Shown here piece by piece: positions 1 through 10,326 of a stretch of DNA of 64,000 nt. The position numbers and the translations under genes are program-made. The stretch's first letter is position 1. Each line of letters starts with the position of its first letter. Below the pieces are notes generated by a model, which worked only from the letters and a program-made list of their open reading frames with translations, made no database searches and was not told where the DNA came from. Origin of the DNA: Micropterus salmoides. Its lineage: Eukaryota; Chordata; Actinopteri; Centrarchiformes; Centrarchidae. The DNA is taken from NCBI RefSeq assembly GCF_014851395.1, contig NW_024043372.1, positions 14,006,059-14,070,058 of the forward strand. The letters are read 5' to 3'.

Positions 1-760
1 TCATGGCGTTGCTGACTGTTTATGCAGCTACGTATTTTATTGGGCACATTCGTTTTGCATTTATTTTCTTTTATAATTGAATATCATTGAATTGTATTTG
101 CATTACAATAACAAATAAACACATTGAGTTGTCATTCACCATGGCTGTTCATATTAATTGGTAAATGGTTGGATTAAATGAGTATGAATGAGATCATGTT
201 CTGTCCTTATATTTACTCCCTTTGGATGACAGAATACATCATGACTTTCTTATAAAGCTACAGTTTTGTGGTAAAACTGCAGGCAAGATTGCACTCACAC
301 AAACAGTGCGGACAGAGGGGAAAGTGCTGAAACGCAATTTTGTTTGGTGTATTTGTGCTCTTTATACGGAGTCTGAGCTATCTGGGGTGATGGAAAAACT
401 GCATTACCAAAATGCATATTACTTATCTGTAATTACTGGTATATTTGAAAAAAATATGGAAATGTATTTATTTATGTAAGTCAAGCCAAGACTGTATCCA
501 GAGGGGCAATTAGTTTGTATGTAACCCTATGTTAAAAACTTATAACAGCCAATTTAGACTTATACGGTTGTTGTTTGTTACTGGAATAACAATATAGGCT
601 TCAAAACGTCAGGCTGTAGTAGACTACTAAGTGTAGTTACCTGGATGGGATTTAATGAAGACAGAACAAATAAAAATGAGATTTGTTTGCATAAGGATTG
701 CAATGGGTCAGTATAAATTCAGTTTGCTCTGAATTTACCTCCTGAATAATTTTAATTTCC
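1..760. other. 5' flank, no gene seen
   Basis: AT-rich sequence with no convincing exon on either strand. The only sizeable open frame (222-479, +) has no recognisable domain and no exon signals. It is probably intergenic sequence upstream of the src promoter. Confidence 0.5.
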
Positions 761-779
761 CAAGTGTTACAAGGTTGTT

Positions 780-1692
780 ATGCTTGAAGCAGGCCAACAC
801 AATAGAATATCCATCTTTTTTCGATCTGTTTCCACAAAGTAGATCCGGACCTCAGCTGCGATTGGCTGACTGGCGTCCGGATTTGAGCCTGGCCAAAAGT
901 CCCTAATAACGGTTACGCATGACGCATAACGGTAAAGTTTTAATATGAACGCGCCGACTGACTCAAAGTTACCGTTCAGAAGAAGTAGGCCTAAGTGTGT
1001 GTCGCTTAGCAACCGAGTCTGCTAGCCAGCAATGAAGCTAATTGTGTTGTGGATGAAACGAGAGACCGATGCACTGCGCTTTTGTGTCGTGTTGTTGTAG
1101 CTTCCTAAGCGTGACTCCAGTTGATTTATTAAAAATATATATTTAAAAAGCCAAACGGGGGTGTCGAGCCTGCCAATGCCTCGGTGAAGTCAACTATCAC
1201 GGCGTGGAGTTAGTAACGCAACATGACGTGAATCTTGACTCCGGCGTTGCAGCGTAAAAAGCGTAAAATCCAGACTCATCATATTTGCGCTCTCGTGTTT
1301 CGTCAGTGATGCGCTACCCCGTGCTTCCCCCCCCTACGAGGCATGTATCCTCCACATCAGACCACTCCTGCTTCCTCGCTATATGAATGTACCGCGCTGT
1401 CGACTCTTCCCAGCTGAACAGGCGACTCTACCGTAGGTTTGGTGTTTGTCCGGCCCACCGCAGCCGCCCCGGCAGCTGTGCTCTCTGCTCCTCAAGGCGG
1501 TCCCCGGCATGACCTCCCCTTTCTGCGATTCTACCGAGATTCGCTAAATGGGATTCGTGGCTTGCCCGAGATTTCCGCAGCCACTGGCCATCCGCTTTCA
1601 TTATTTCTCTAATGAGGACAGCCATAAGGATTTAACTCGGTTCCTCGCTGCGCGTCTCTGATTTTTGGGCTAAATCTCCAGACGCGTCAAAG
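780..1692 (+). promoter_or_regulatory. src: Putative src promoter, CpG-richer region
   Basis: CpG dinucleotides are clearly denser here than in the AT-rich flanks, mostly from about 1190 to 1690. An inverted CCAAT box (ATTGG) lies near 861-865. An RFX/X-box-like site, GTCGCTTAGCAACC, is at 1001-1014. A CRE-like TGACGTGA is near 1224. No TATA box is evident, which fits a CpG-island promoter. The region ends in a good splice donor (AAAG|GTGAGT). The assignment to src rests on position and strand: it is the only such region upstream of the src coding exons. The transcription start was not determined. Confidence 0.55.
1400..1692 (+). other. src: Putative src non-coding exon 1 (5' UTR)
   Basis: A CpG-rich stretch ends at a consensus donor, CAAAG|GTGAGTTA, with the last exon base at 1692. 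The start coordinate is approximate. Short ATGs occur but none opens a frame that continues into the coding exon, so it would be 5' UTR. SRC genes usually have one or more non-coding first exons, which fits. Other 5' exons inside the following 8.4 kb intron cannot be excluded. Confidence 0.5.
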
Positions 1693-2710
1693 GTGAGTTA
1701 ATTAGAGCTAGTGGTGTTGCGAGGAAATTAGATTTATTTCGGGAATTGCGTTCAGGTGCTTTTAATTTATTGTGGCTTATTCTCCCACACTGATGTTTTA
1801 CACATGCCGTGTGATGCCCCCCTCTCACGCTGACTTGTGTTTCATTGTTGCACAGGCCATTCAGTCAGCGTTGCTCGCACATTTGGTCAGTGCCATTCAA
1901 TCTGTGCCAGGGCTACGTTGTTGTCGATTTAGTAGCCTACACCCCATACAAAATGGTAACCGTATGTGCAAATATCAAAATTCTGACTGTCTCACGACCA
2001 AAGATGATGCGGGAATATGCAGTAAATCGACTGCGCACAGAAAATAGAGCCAACAATCCATCGAAATTCAAAATGGAGCTGTAACAGCACCTGTTTTGAT
2101 TCATCAGGCCGCATATGCGCTTGTATGTGAGCTGGAGACTACGACAGCCTCAGCGGCATTGTAGCCTTTTAGCCCTGTTCCCATTCATAAATCCCCGTTT
2201 ACGTGACTATAATGTGGATCAGTTTGGCAGTTTTTTTTTTTTAAATTTTAATTATTATTTTTTCCCCATAGCAAAGACGTTATCATCTTGACAGCTGCTA
2301 CTCCTGTAGGCAGCTACTACCCCACCCCTTGTTTCTTTGAAAGCAGCTTTGCTGACAACTGGTGTTTAATCCCGTGGAAATAGAATTTTAATTATGTGGC
2401 TAATCTATTTACAGTTGGTTTGGGGGATTTGGACAAGTTCCAGCTAATTTCCAAAAGGCAGTGGATTCATGTTTGCTAAAAAATGACACACATGGGAAAG
2501 CTCTACATTGGTTGTTTAACACTGCCAACCACAGAAAGTACAATAACATGCTGGCCTTATCTGATAAACATGCAGCTAGAAATAATATCAAAATTAAAAT
2601 ACCTACTAGAATGACTTTATGTTTTACAAAGTGAGAGAGCGCCTATAAGCAGTGGGTCAAAATGCATAATGTTCCCTTTCAGAGAGCTGTAAAAGACTGA
2701 ATTTGGTTTT

Positions 2711-2972
2711 AGTGCTGCAATTTAAGATTCATTTCATTGCCGTTTAATCTGTTGATTATTTCCTCGGTTAATCAATTAGTTGTTTGGTCTATAAAATGGT
2801 GAAAAATGTCAATTAGTGTTTCCCAAAGATCAAGATGAAATCCTCAGGTGCCTTGAAATCAGGAAAATTTTAACTTTTTTTCTTAAAAAATGACTCAAAC
2901 CAATAAATCGATTATCAAAATAGTTCAGTTAATTTAATAGTTGACAACTATTTGATTAATCTTAAACTGAAG
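2711..2972 (+). mobile_element. hAT-like non-autonomous element, copy 1
   Basis: It starts with an AGTGCTGCAA terminus and carries the family's hallmark internal text: rich in ATTAATC/GATTAATC motifs, TTGTTTGGTCTATAAAATG, and GACTCAAACCAATAAATCGA. The same family recurs at 9646-9948 on the same strand, and at 16640-16825 and 20712-20819 inverted. From memory this is an abundant teleost repeat usually classed as hAT-related. The class was not verified here. Confidence 0.6.
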
Positions 2973-4271
2973 ATTATTTTTATTAATGAAATCCACCATG
3001 TGTTTTCTCGATTTAATCATTCAAATGGAAGACATTTAAAAATATTCCCAAAGGTGTATGCTACATCGTTATCAATTATGTCTGGCCAACAGTTCAAAAC
3101 CCAAAGATACTGAAATTACTGGCAAAAAGAAAAACACAGTAAATGTTGGGGTTTTTTTGCCATATTTCCTTGAAAAATTACTTGAGCCACTTATCAGAAT
3201 TGTTTATTTGTTTAGGCTTCGTATAGACTGTCTGTAAATTAACTAGATTACAGGCCATCATTAATAAAATTAAGTGTTGTGAATTTGTAGAGTTGATAAT
3301 TTGTTTAGAGTGTGGCACTTCGGAAATGAGTCGGCCTTCCTCCTTCCCCACCCTTTGCCCTGGTTTTGCAGAATCAATCATGGTGTAGCGGCCATTCCTC
3401 ATAGCCTGGACCACTTGCAGCCAGAGTCCCCAGTTAAAGATGGACTGAAAGCGGACATGGTTTTATCAGCTGATAGGCCACAATCCCGCGGTCCACCTCT
3501 TCTTTTCCTTGCCTTTCCTCTGTGTGTTTGTCACAGAAGAAGAGGTGAGATGAAATGGGACAGCTAGTAGACACTGACTCAGACTTGGCTAAGTGACTGA
3601 GGTCGGCAAAATATTTGGGAGAAAAAGATAACAGAATATCTGATTGAGGCGTCCACAGTGCGAAAATGGGACAAGACTTGATCGTTATGTGGCTGCATTT
3701 TCTTTTCTTTGGCCCTCTTTAAATCAACTGCCCTCTCTCTCTCTCTAACCCAGGCTATATATAGATAATCTGTGTATTATACATGCATGTGTCGCACTGT
3801 TTCATGTTGTCATCCAGCATCCAGCAGGATAAGACAGTGATGCTAATGTGCACATTTCCTCTTGTTTTGATCTTGAGGAACCAGGATTGACCTCGCCCCC
3901 TTGCCTCTTCTCCCCAGGGCAAACTGTAATTTTCCCGTTCAAGTGAAACATTGGCTCGAGCTCGTTTACTCTGTGCTGCACAGTGGCAACTGTTACCGTC
4001 TGTTGTGACTCAGTGAGGTTTGTCATGGCCAAATGTGCTTATATGCCGGACCAGAAATGTACAGCTTGTGCGCTCAGCTTCAGATGGAGGATTACAAATG
4101 CTGATTAGATAAAGTTACATTCTGCAGACCTGTGCATTGTTACTGTTTAGCATTAAACATTGTCCTCAAACGCAGCACTTTGAAACATCATCTCCTGCAA
4201 CAAATTGCTGCATTTATAGTATTGAACTTCAGCACCGAGGCTAATTGTTCATTCAGTTTGATTTATTTGAG

Positions 4272-4445
4272 TGGTGATGGCACATAGATAAGATGCTTGC
4301 ATTTGGTGTGGGAGACCTGGGTTCGATTCCCACTGTGAGACAGCCACCATTGTGTCCAGTTGCTCCAGAGGCGTGCAACCTCTGACGTGTATAGCAATTG
4401 TAAGTCGCTTTGGATAAAAGCGTCAGCTAAATGAATAAATGTAAT
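4272..4445 (+). mobile_element. tRNA-derived SINE
   Basis: The head carries a pol III B-box, GGTTCGATTCC, at 4320-4330, with A-box-like sequence about 45 bases upstream. The tail reads GTCGCTTTGGATAAAAGCGT and then AAATGAATAAATGTAA. That tail is shared by HAmo/V-SINE-type teleost SINEs. It is not a functional tRNA gene, because no cloverleaf with a paired acceptor stem can be drawn. Confidence 0.8.
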
Positions 4446-4788
4446 TTATACAATGAAATTAGAAACTAGCGATTTAATTTTCTCTACAAGACTTTAATGT
4501 GCAGATAATTCAGCAGATAATTGGAATGCCTGAAGTGAAGGCGCTATGCCCTGGAGAACAATATTGACTGTAGATCATCAAGGATTTAAAGGATGGCTTC
4601 ATATTTTTTCATGTCTATGTACAACACTCCTGTCCATACTGACCTGACACCATTCCAATGTATGAGACAAAATCCACTGTCCTCGTTCTGTGCATAAATG
4701 CATTCTTACATTAATCTGAAGCTAAAATGAGGCTTCAGCAGTCTTGGGCTGTACTTGGGTACAGCAATGCTTTGTCGGCATGTCAAAT

Positions 4789-5800
4789 TTCTAACATGCT
4801 GATGTTTACCAGGTATAATGTTTACCATGTTCACCATCTTAGTTTGGGGTGTTGGCATGCTAATATTTCCTGCTTAGAAGTAAACAAAGTACAGCTGAGG
4901 CTGATGGGAATGTCATTAGTTTTGAAGGTATATGGTCAAATAAAAAATTGGCCGACATCTGGCAATCTGTCGATGCCTGCACTCACCAGGCCGATATGTA
5001 AAACATGTCTGCAGACAGCCTTGTCAGTGTGGCTGCTGTGGAACGATGTCAGCACTCCCGCTTTTGAGTATGGGAAGGTGGGGAAAAAGTTAGTATGGAG
5101 CCCTAAATTTCCTCAGTCACCATTGTCTTTTCTAAATGTTAACACAATGACAGCTATTCTAAACTAAAACCATTTCTGGCAGCTAGAGTTAAATATATAT
5201 TGTTAGATTGTAGAGACAAATGCAGTTGAATGATGTCATTTCTGACAGACTGTATCATGATCTCCCTTAAACCCTAGACATGTTTTGAAATCTACAGCAT
5301 AACCCAATGTATTTTTTCTATTTCATTAATTAATAAATATTCTATTTAAAACAGCTTACTGGCTAAGATAACCATGTACAGTACCAGTCAAAAGTTTGGA
5401 CACATTTTCCCATTTAAGTCAATTGGAAGGTGTGTCCAAACTTTTGACTGGTATTGTATATTCTATTGTACTCTAATCTTCTTTGTTTTGATATCGGCAT
5501 GATATATCAGCCATCGGCCACCCTGCTCTCTAAATACTGGCATCGGTCATTGGAAAAAAACAATATCAGTCGGTACTAAATGTTATGGCAATCCATCCAA
5601 GACTTGATGAGAAAATTCAGTCAACGCCACAAATTTGAAACTAATGTTGGTGCATGTGGAAAAGTAAGGGGATCACCAAAACCAGCTGGATTTATCACCT
5701 GGGAGCCATGAATGTCTGGACAAAATTTCATGGCAATCCATCCAACAGTTTTTGTTTGTTTTTTTTTTTCAGTCTGGACCAAAGTAGTTAGCTTTGTCTT
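4789..5800 (+). repeat. Old interspersed repeat, interrupted
   Basis: The left part (4789-4945) has GTACAGCTGAGGCTGATGGG and similar text. The right part (5580-5800) has two blocks with GGATCACCAAA and CATGGCAATCCATCCA followed by CAGTCTGGACCAAAGT. The same family appears inverted at 28310-28970 and as fragments at 30210-30285 and 42807-43030. The centre contains unrelated sequence including the hairpin at 5377-5458. The class is unclear. Confidence 0.6.
5377..5458. mobile_element. Tc1/mariner-type palindromic MITE
   Basis: Two 28-nt arms (5377-5404 and 5431-5458) are inverted copies differing at one base and separated by 26 nt. Each arm begins TACAGTACCAGTC or TACAATACCAGTC and contains AAAAGTTTGGACACA, the familiar end of teleost Tc1-like transposons. 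The outermost TA fits the TA target preference of the superfamily. Internal sequence is missing, so this is a solo hairpin remnant inserted in an older repeat. Confidence 0.8.
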
Positions 5801-8800
5801 AACTTCCTTGAATGTATTTTACACTGAACGAGGACTGTAGATTTTGACCTCCGTCACTTATTGGAATCAGGTGAAGAGGATCTCTCTTAAAAAATAAAAA
5901 ATAAAAATAAATCACATACAGCGCACATACAAGTGACACATAATGCAGATAATGGCTGTGTCCACTCCAATGTGATGTCTGCAGTGTTAGAAATGGTGTT
6001 AGGACTTGCCTGCTTTATAAAATCAACATTCCTTTCAGACATCTGAGCTCTCTTACTTTTACTCTCTCCTCCTTTCCCTACATTGTTTCCCTCTCACACC
6101 CAGTATTCAGTTCATGCACAGAAACAGTTTTATAGATTTTGTAAGACACTGTCAACACTGAGACTGCGAGAAAGACACAGCTTAGTGATAAATGTTCTGC
6201 AGAAAAAAGTGCTCTTGAACTCTGTGGTGGTTCTCAGGTAAATACCACTTGGAGAACTGCCTTTTGAACAAAGTCTGTATTTGCCATGATTCATATCTAA
6301 TCCTTAAAATCTCCTTTCCCACAACACAACCAGGCAAAACTTTATACACAATCAGTGCATCTCTGACCTTTCTGACATCATTAAACCACATTACATATGT
6401 CAATTTTTACAACACACAGAAAAGCGCTTTTAACATACATGCACCAATACAGCCCCAAAAAAGGAGTAAAAATGTGTTGAGTTTGATTTATAAATAAAGA
6501 AAAGTGATAAATGATAATGGCAAGGTGCAGCAAGAGTTTTTTCTGGAGGGAGATTTTTGATTTGTGTCCCAGGAAACTGGGAAAATAGAGCTTCTTTGTT
6601 ACAGACACCCCCACCCCATCTCCCTCCTCGCTTCCTTCCTCCCATCCCGCCCTCCCGCTGCTCAGGTGCCTGTTCTTGTTGCAGTCGCTGGCAGTCGTAG
6701 CAGTGCGGCGCAGTCTGGTTCTCCCACATTCCTCCACGCTCCTGTTGAATGGAAGGAGCTGAAATCCCTCCTATTCTCCCCTTCCTTATAATTTATCCAT
6801 GTTTTTATTTCTGCACTTCTTTCATCATTTGTCTGGTATACTTTTTCCTCCTTCACTGCATCATCTTCGCTCCTCCATTTTTAATCATAATGTTGGAAGT
6901 GGTCACAAGTTCGCTCTTCTTGATTTTAGGGCACTCTGACACTATATTAAGAAAAGGCGTGAGGCTCCCGCTACAGTGATAGTTCTGTTTACATACGCAG
7001 GCTCTGAGGCTTTCAAGGGTACTCTGGTGTTTGCAGCATCCTGGAGATAACCAGGGCAAAGTGCCCAAAGTTACTGTTTTGGGATTGTTTGCAATGTTGG
7101 ACGAGGATCATTACCTCGCCTTATCAGTGTGTGCTTAAACCTGATGATTGGTCAGTTTTCCAAATTGCCTTGACTTTCTACCAGAGTTAAATTGTCCAGT
7201 TCAGCCAGGTACTTGTCCTGCTGAACTGTCCGTGAGGAAGATATTGGCTATGTTCAAATTCCCTGTGTTATGTACTAATTGGATGGAAGTTTTAAGACCT
7301 GCAAATTTAATTTGTGAAAGGTTTATGTAAACATTAGAAGTCCCTACAGGATCACAGCAGGGCCATATTTTTGTGCCTTCCCTATAGAATCGATCCAAGT
7401 GGGGAAAAACTTAATTTATACATACACTAGGTACACCTGTACAGTCAGGCCGACCTAAAGCCTAGTTTTGATCTATCATCAGTATTATCAGTATTTTTAC
7501 ACATCCATATACAGTCGCACTGTGAATGTTCTTTCTGACCAATTTATGCAGAAATGAAGGTAATTCCAAAGGGTTCACATATTTTTTCCTGAGACTGTTT
7601 CTTCACATCAACAGACATGGTGACCCATCTGGTAGAAGTTACTTAACTGATGAAACTGTACTGCTAGTTCCAACTAATCTGGTGTTTTACTGCATCTTCT
7701 TTGCCTTTCCATTCCTAAAGCATTGGGCTTCTGTGGGCTGCGCTGTGGGTCAGATGCTAAAACTTTGGGCTGTTCAGGAGTCAGGACTGAAACGGCGCTT
7801 GAGAAACCTTTCTGGGAGGCCAAAGTAAGATAGTAGCAAGACTCTTTATGTAAAATGCAAGAGATGGGTAGAACATGAGCATGTGAAGTTGTTGCAATTA
7901 AATACATAAAGGTAAATCCCATTTTAAAATACACATCACCAATTAGTTTTTAAATAGCACTGGCTCATTCCAGATCATTTCAGTCGTTTTTGCGTGGATT
8001 CAAGCACCTCAAGTATCTGCTTGTTTGCATATATATTGACTACGTGGACTGCTAAATATATCTGTTGCATAAGTGCCTCCATAATTGTTTGCAAAGACTG
8101 TGATCCAATGCGGTCCTTTCTGCGCATTCCACTTACGTTTGCTCCTTTTAAACATCCGAGCGCTTCCGCTCCTCAGTGAGCTGGTAGATGTTCGTGACTA
8201 GCCAACCAAATCGAGCAGTTTACTTTTCACACAATTCACACAGTCCTATCCACTTTTCCTGCAGGCCTATGAGCCTATCTCTGTGTGACTCAGTGTTGCA
8301 CCATGGGATACGTTAACCCCCCCATTGCGCCAGATTACATCCTGGCAGGAGTTGAATCAAAGCTCGCATGACTGTACGTGTGTGCTTGAAATTGCTCACG
8401 CTCATGCACTCTCAGAAGCCTACATGCCCACACATCTCCACAGTGAGATCCTTCCATATCTTTGCGAGTTCCCATACCTGTGTAATTATGTTATGCTTGC
8501 ACATTACACTTAAAACGCCCACTACGCCTCAGCTGTCCATGCAGTATACAACAACCACCCACATGTTCTTTTTACAGCCACTGCCAGTTCCTCCTTGTCT
8601 GTTAATAACCCTCTCTGTTCTGTCTGTCAGACTCATGAGTGTGCTGGAAACACATGTATGTGTTGGAAAAAGGATGTGAGACGCAACTGTGGTGGGGTGT
8701 TGGTGTGCGATAGAGCCTTGTTTCCCAGAGACCAAGGAGCAGCTGCTTGAGCGCACTCACCTACACACATGGTGCATACACTCTGTCTGGAACTGAGAGT

Positions 8801-9456
8801 GTCTGTATTCACAACGGAACAAGGATGTTTCATGTGTGTATGACTGTCTCTGTTTTAGCTGGCCTGAAATAGCCTATCTCACAGTGAGTCACTCTGCAGT
8901 GACTAGAAGGATGGACTGGACTTGTGAACACAGCGCTCCAACTTTCTGTGGGTGCATTTGACTGTCTGAGCATGTTTGTCTTTGTTGGCACTCTTGATGA
9001 CAGCGTGATCTTGTTGCATTTATCAGGCCATAATACACATACACATCTACTGGGCATCAGGATGGAAAGGAAAGAAAACGACGGTATAATTACCTGTCAG
9101 GAAGGTGAAACTGTTTCTGTCCTTGTGAACTCATTAGTTTTAGCACTCAGTTTCATTATAGCCTCTGCTTCTTTGTTTGAAGCTTTGTTTTTCTTGTAGA
9201 TGCTTATTGATTCAGAACAGATTCAATCAGATAGGAGACACAGATGGTGAATGACCTTGAATGTATGCGTGTTTCCTGTTTCAAGGTGTCTTGTTCTCAG
9301 AAAATTTGCACGCTAAACTGTTCTAACTGAACCTGGAACAGCTCCAAGGGTACTCTGAATGTGACGCTCACAGCACACGCTGCTAAGAGGAATTTTTGTT
9401 TGAGAAAGGTGAATGAAAAGAAACAGAAACAGGGTGAGTTCCTGAATGAATGGGAG

Positions 9457-9481
9457 TTTTTTTTTTTTTTTTTTTTTTTTT
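9457..9481 (+). repeat. Poly-T run (25 nt)
   Basis: An uninterrupted T run is followed by TCTCTCTCTT in src intron 1. It could be the reverse-strand poly-A tail of an old retroelement, but no body could be recognised. Confidence 0.8.
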
Positions 9482-9645
9482 CTCTCTCTTCATTTAATTA
9501 TAGACACAAGTTTAAAAGTAGACTGGCATGAAGCCACATTACTGCTGCCAGGATGAAAGTAGACCTGAGTTTTATATGATGGCAGTGTTTAGCTGAGTTT
9601 AGTTTAATTGAAAAAGTTGTGATTTTGATATAAAAATTTGGCAGT

Positions 9646-9948
9646 AGGGCTTCAATTAACATTTACTTTCATTATTGATTTAATGGATTTTTAATGGATT
9701 TTTTTTTTTTTGTAGTAATTACTTAGTTTGTAAACTGCCAAGTTGATGTCTTTAAATGTCTTGTTCTGTCAGTCATTTAGTTTACACTGATTAAAAAAAA
9801 CAACAGAAAAGCAGCAAATTCTCACATTGGAGAAGCTGAAACCGGGTGTTTTTCCTTTAAAAATGTAAAAATTGTTTAATCAATGAATCTATTATTAAAG
9901 TAATTGGTGTTGTTTTTCTGTTTATCGACTAATTAATTGGTTAAGTAA
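9646..9948 (+). mobile_element. hAT-like non-autonomous element, copy 2
   Basis: It begins AGGGCTTCAATTAAC and ends in GACTAATTAATTGGTTAAGT. The interior has TGTCTTTAAATGTCTTGTTC and TTCTCACATTGGAGAAGCTG, matching the family at 2711-2972. It ends only about 100 bases upstream of the first src coding exon, close to the branch-point region of that intron. Confidence 0.6.
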
Positions 9949-10044
9949 TGCGTATTTGTCACATAACAAGAAATAGAGATGACAGCCCAGAAGAGGCCTT
10001 TTTTTCATCTCCTGTGACTGATTCATCATTGGCTCTCTTCCCAG

Positions 10045-10326
10045 GTCTGCACATGGGGGCGGGCAAGAGCAAGCCCAAGGAGCCGGGCCAGCGCTCCATG
10101 AGCCTGGACGGCACCATCGGCACAGGCTCAGACAGCGGGCACTTCCACCACCTGGGCCCCGCCCAGCAGACCCAAACACCAAACAGGAGCCCTGCAGTTG
10201 GGACAGGCAGGCGGGGGCATCAAGGGCAGCACCAGCATGCCCCAACAAACACTCCTGAACTGGCTCTCTTTGGAGGGGTAGACCACACAGGCACCATCAC
10301 CTCGCCTCAGAGAGGACCTCTGTCAG
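10045..10326 (+). CDS. src: src exon 2: start codon and unique region
   Basis: The acceptor CTTCCCAG ends at 10044. Eight UTR bases precede the ATG at 10053. It encodes residues 1-91 plus one base. Gly2 with basic residues (GAGKSKPKEPGQR) gives the myristoylation and membrane signal. The unique region is rich in Gly, Ser, His and Gln, and ends with ELALFGGVDHTGTITSPQR. The donor is TCAG|GTAG. The exon is strikingly GC-rich compared with its flanks. Confidence 0.95.

Larger units (their letters stand above)
1693..10044 (+). other. src: src intron 1 (8.35 kb)
   Basis: This non-coding span runs from the exon 1 donor (GTGAGT) to the acceptor CTTCCCAG at 10037-10044. It holds a tRNA-derived SINE (4272-4445), a repeat interrupted by a Tc1-type hairpin (4789-5800), two hAT-like non-autonomous copies (2711-2972, 9646-9948) and a 25-nt T run (9457-9481). 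The open frames around 6381-6856 overlap on both strands and show no domain. I see no coding exon in this interval. Confidence 0.6.

Noticed and set aside
4272..4345. Possible tRNA gene because of the GGTTCGATTCC box
   Set aside because: No cloverleaf with a paired acceptor stem; the downstream tail identifies a SINE.
6381..6856. Overlapping frames on both strands in src intron 1
   Set aside because: Competing frames on both strands, no domain, no codon-level signal. A TTGTTGCAG acceptor-like site near 6682 has no convincing partner donor.
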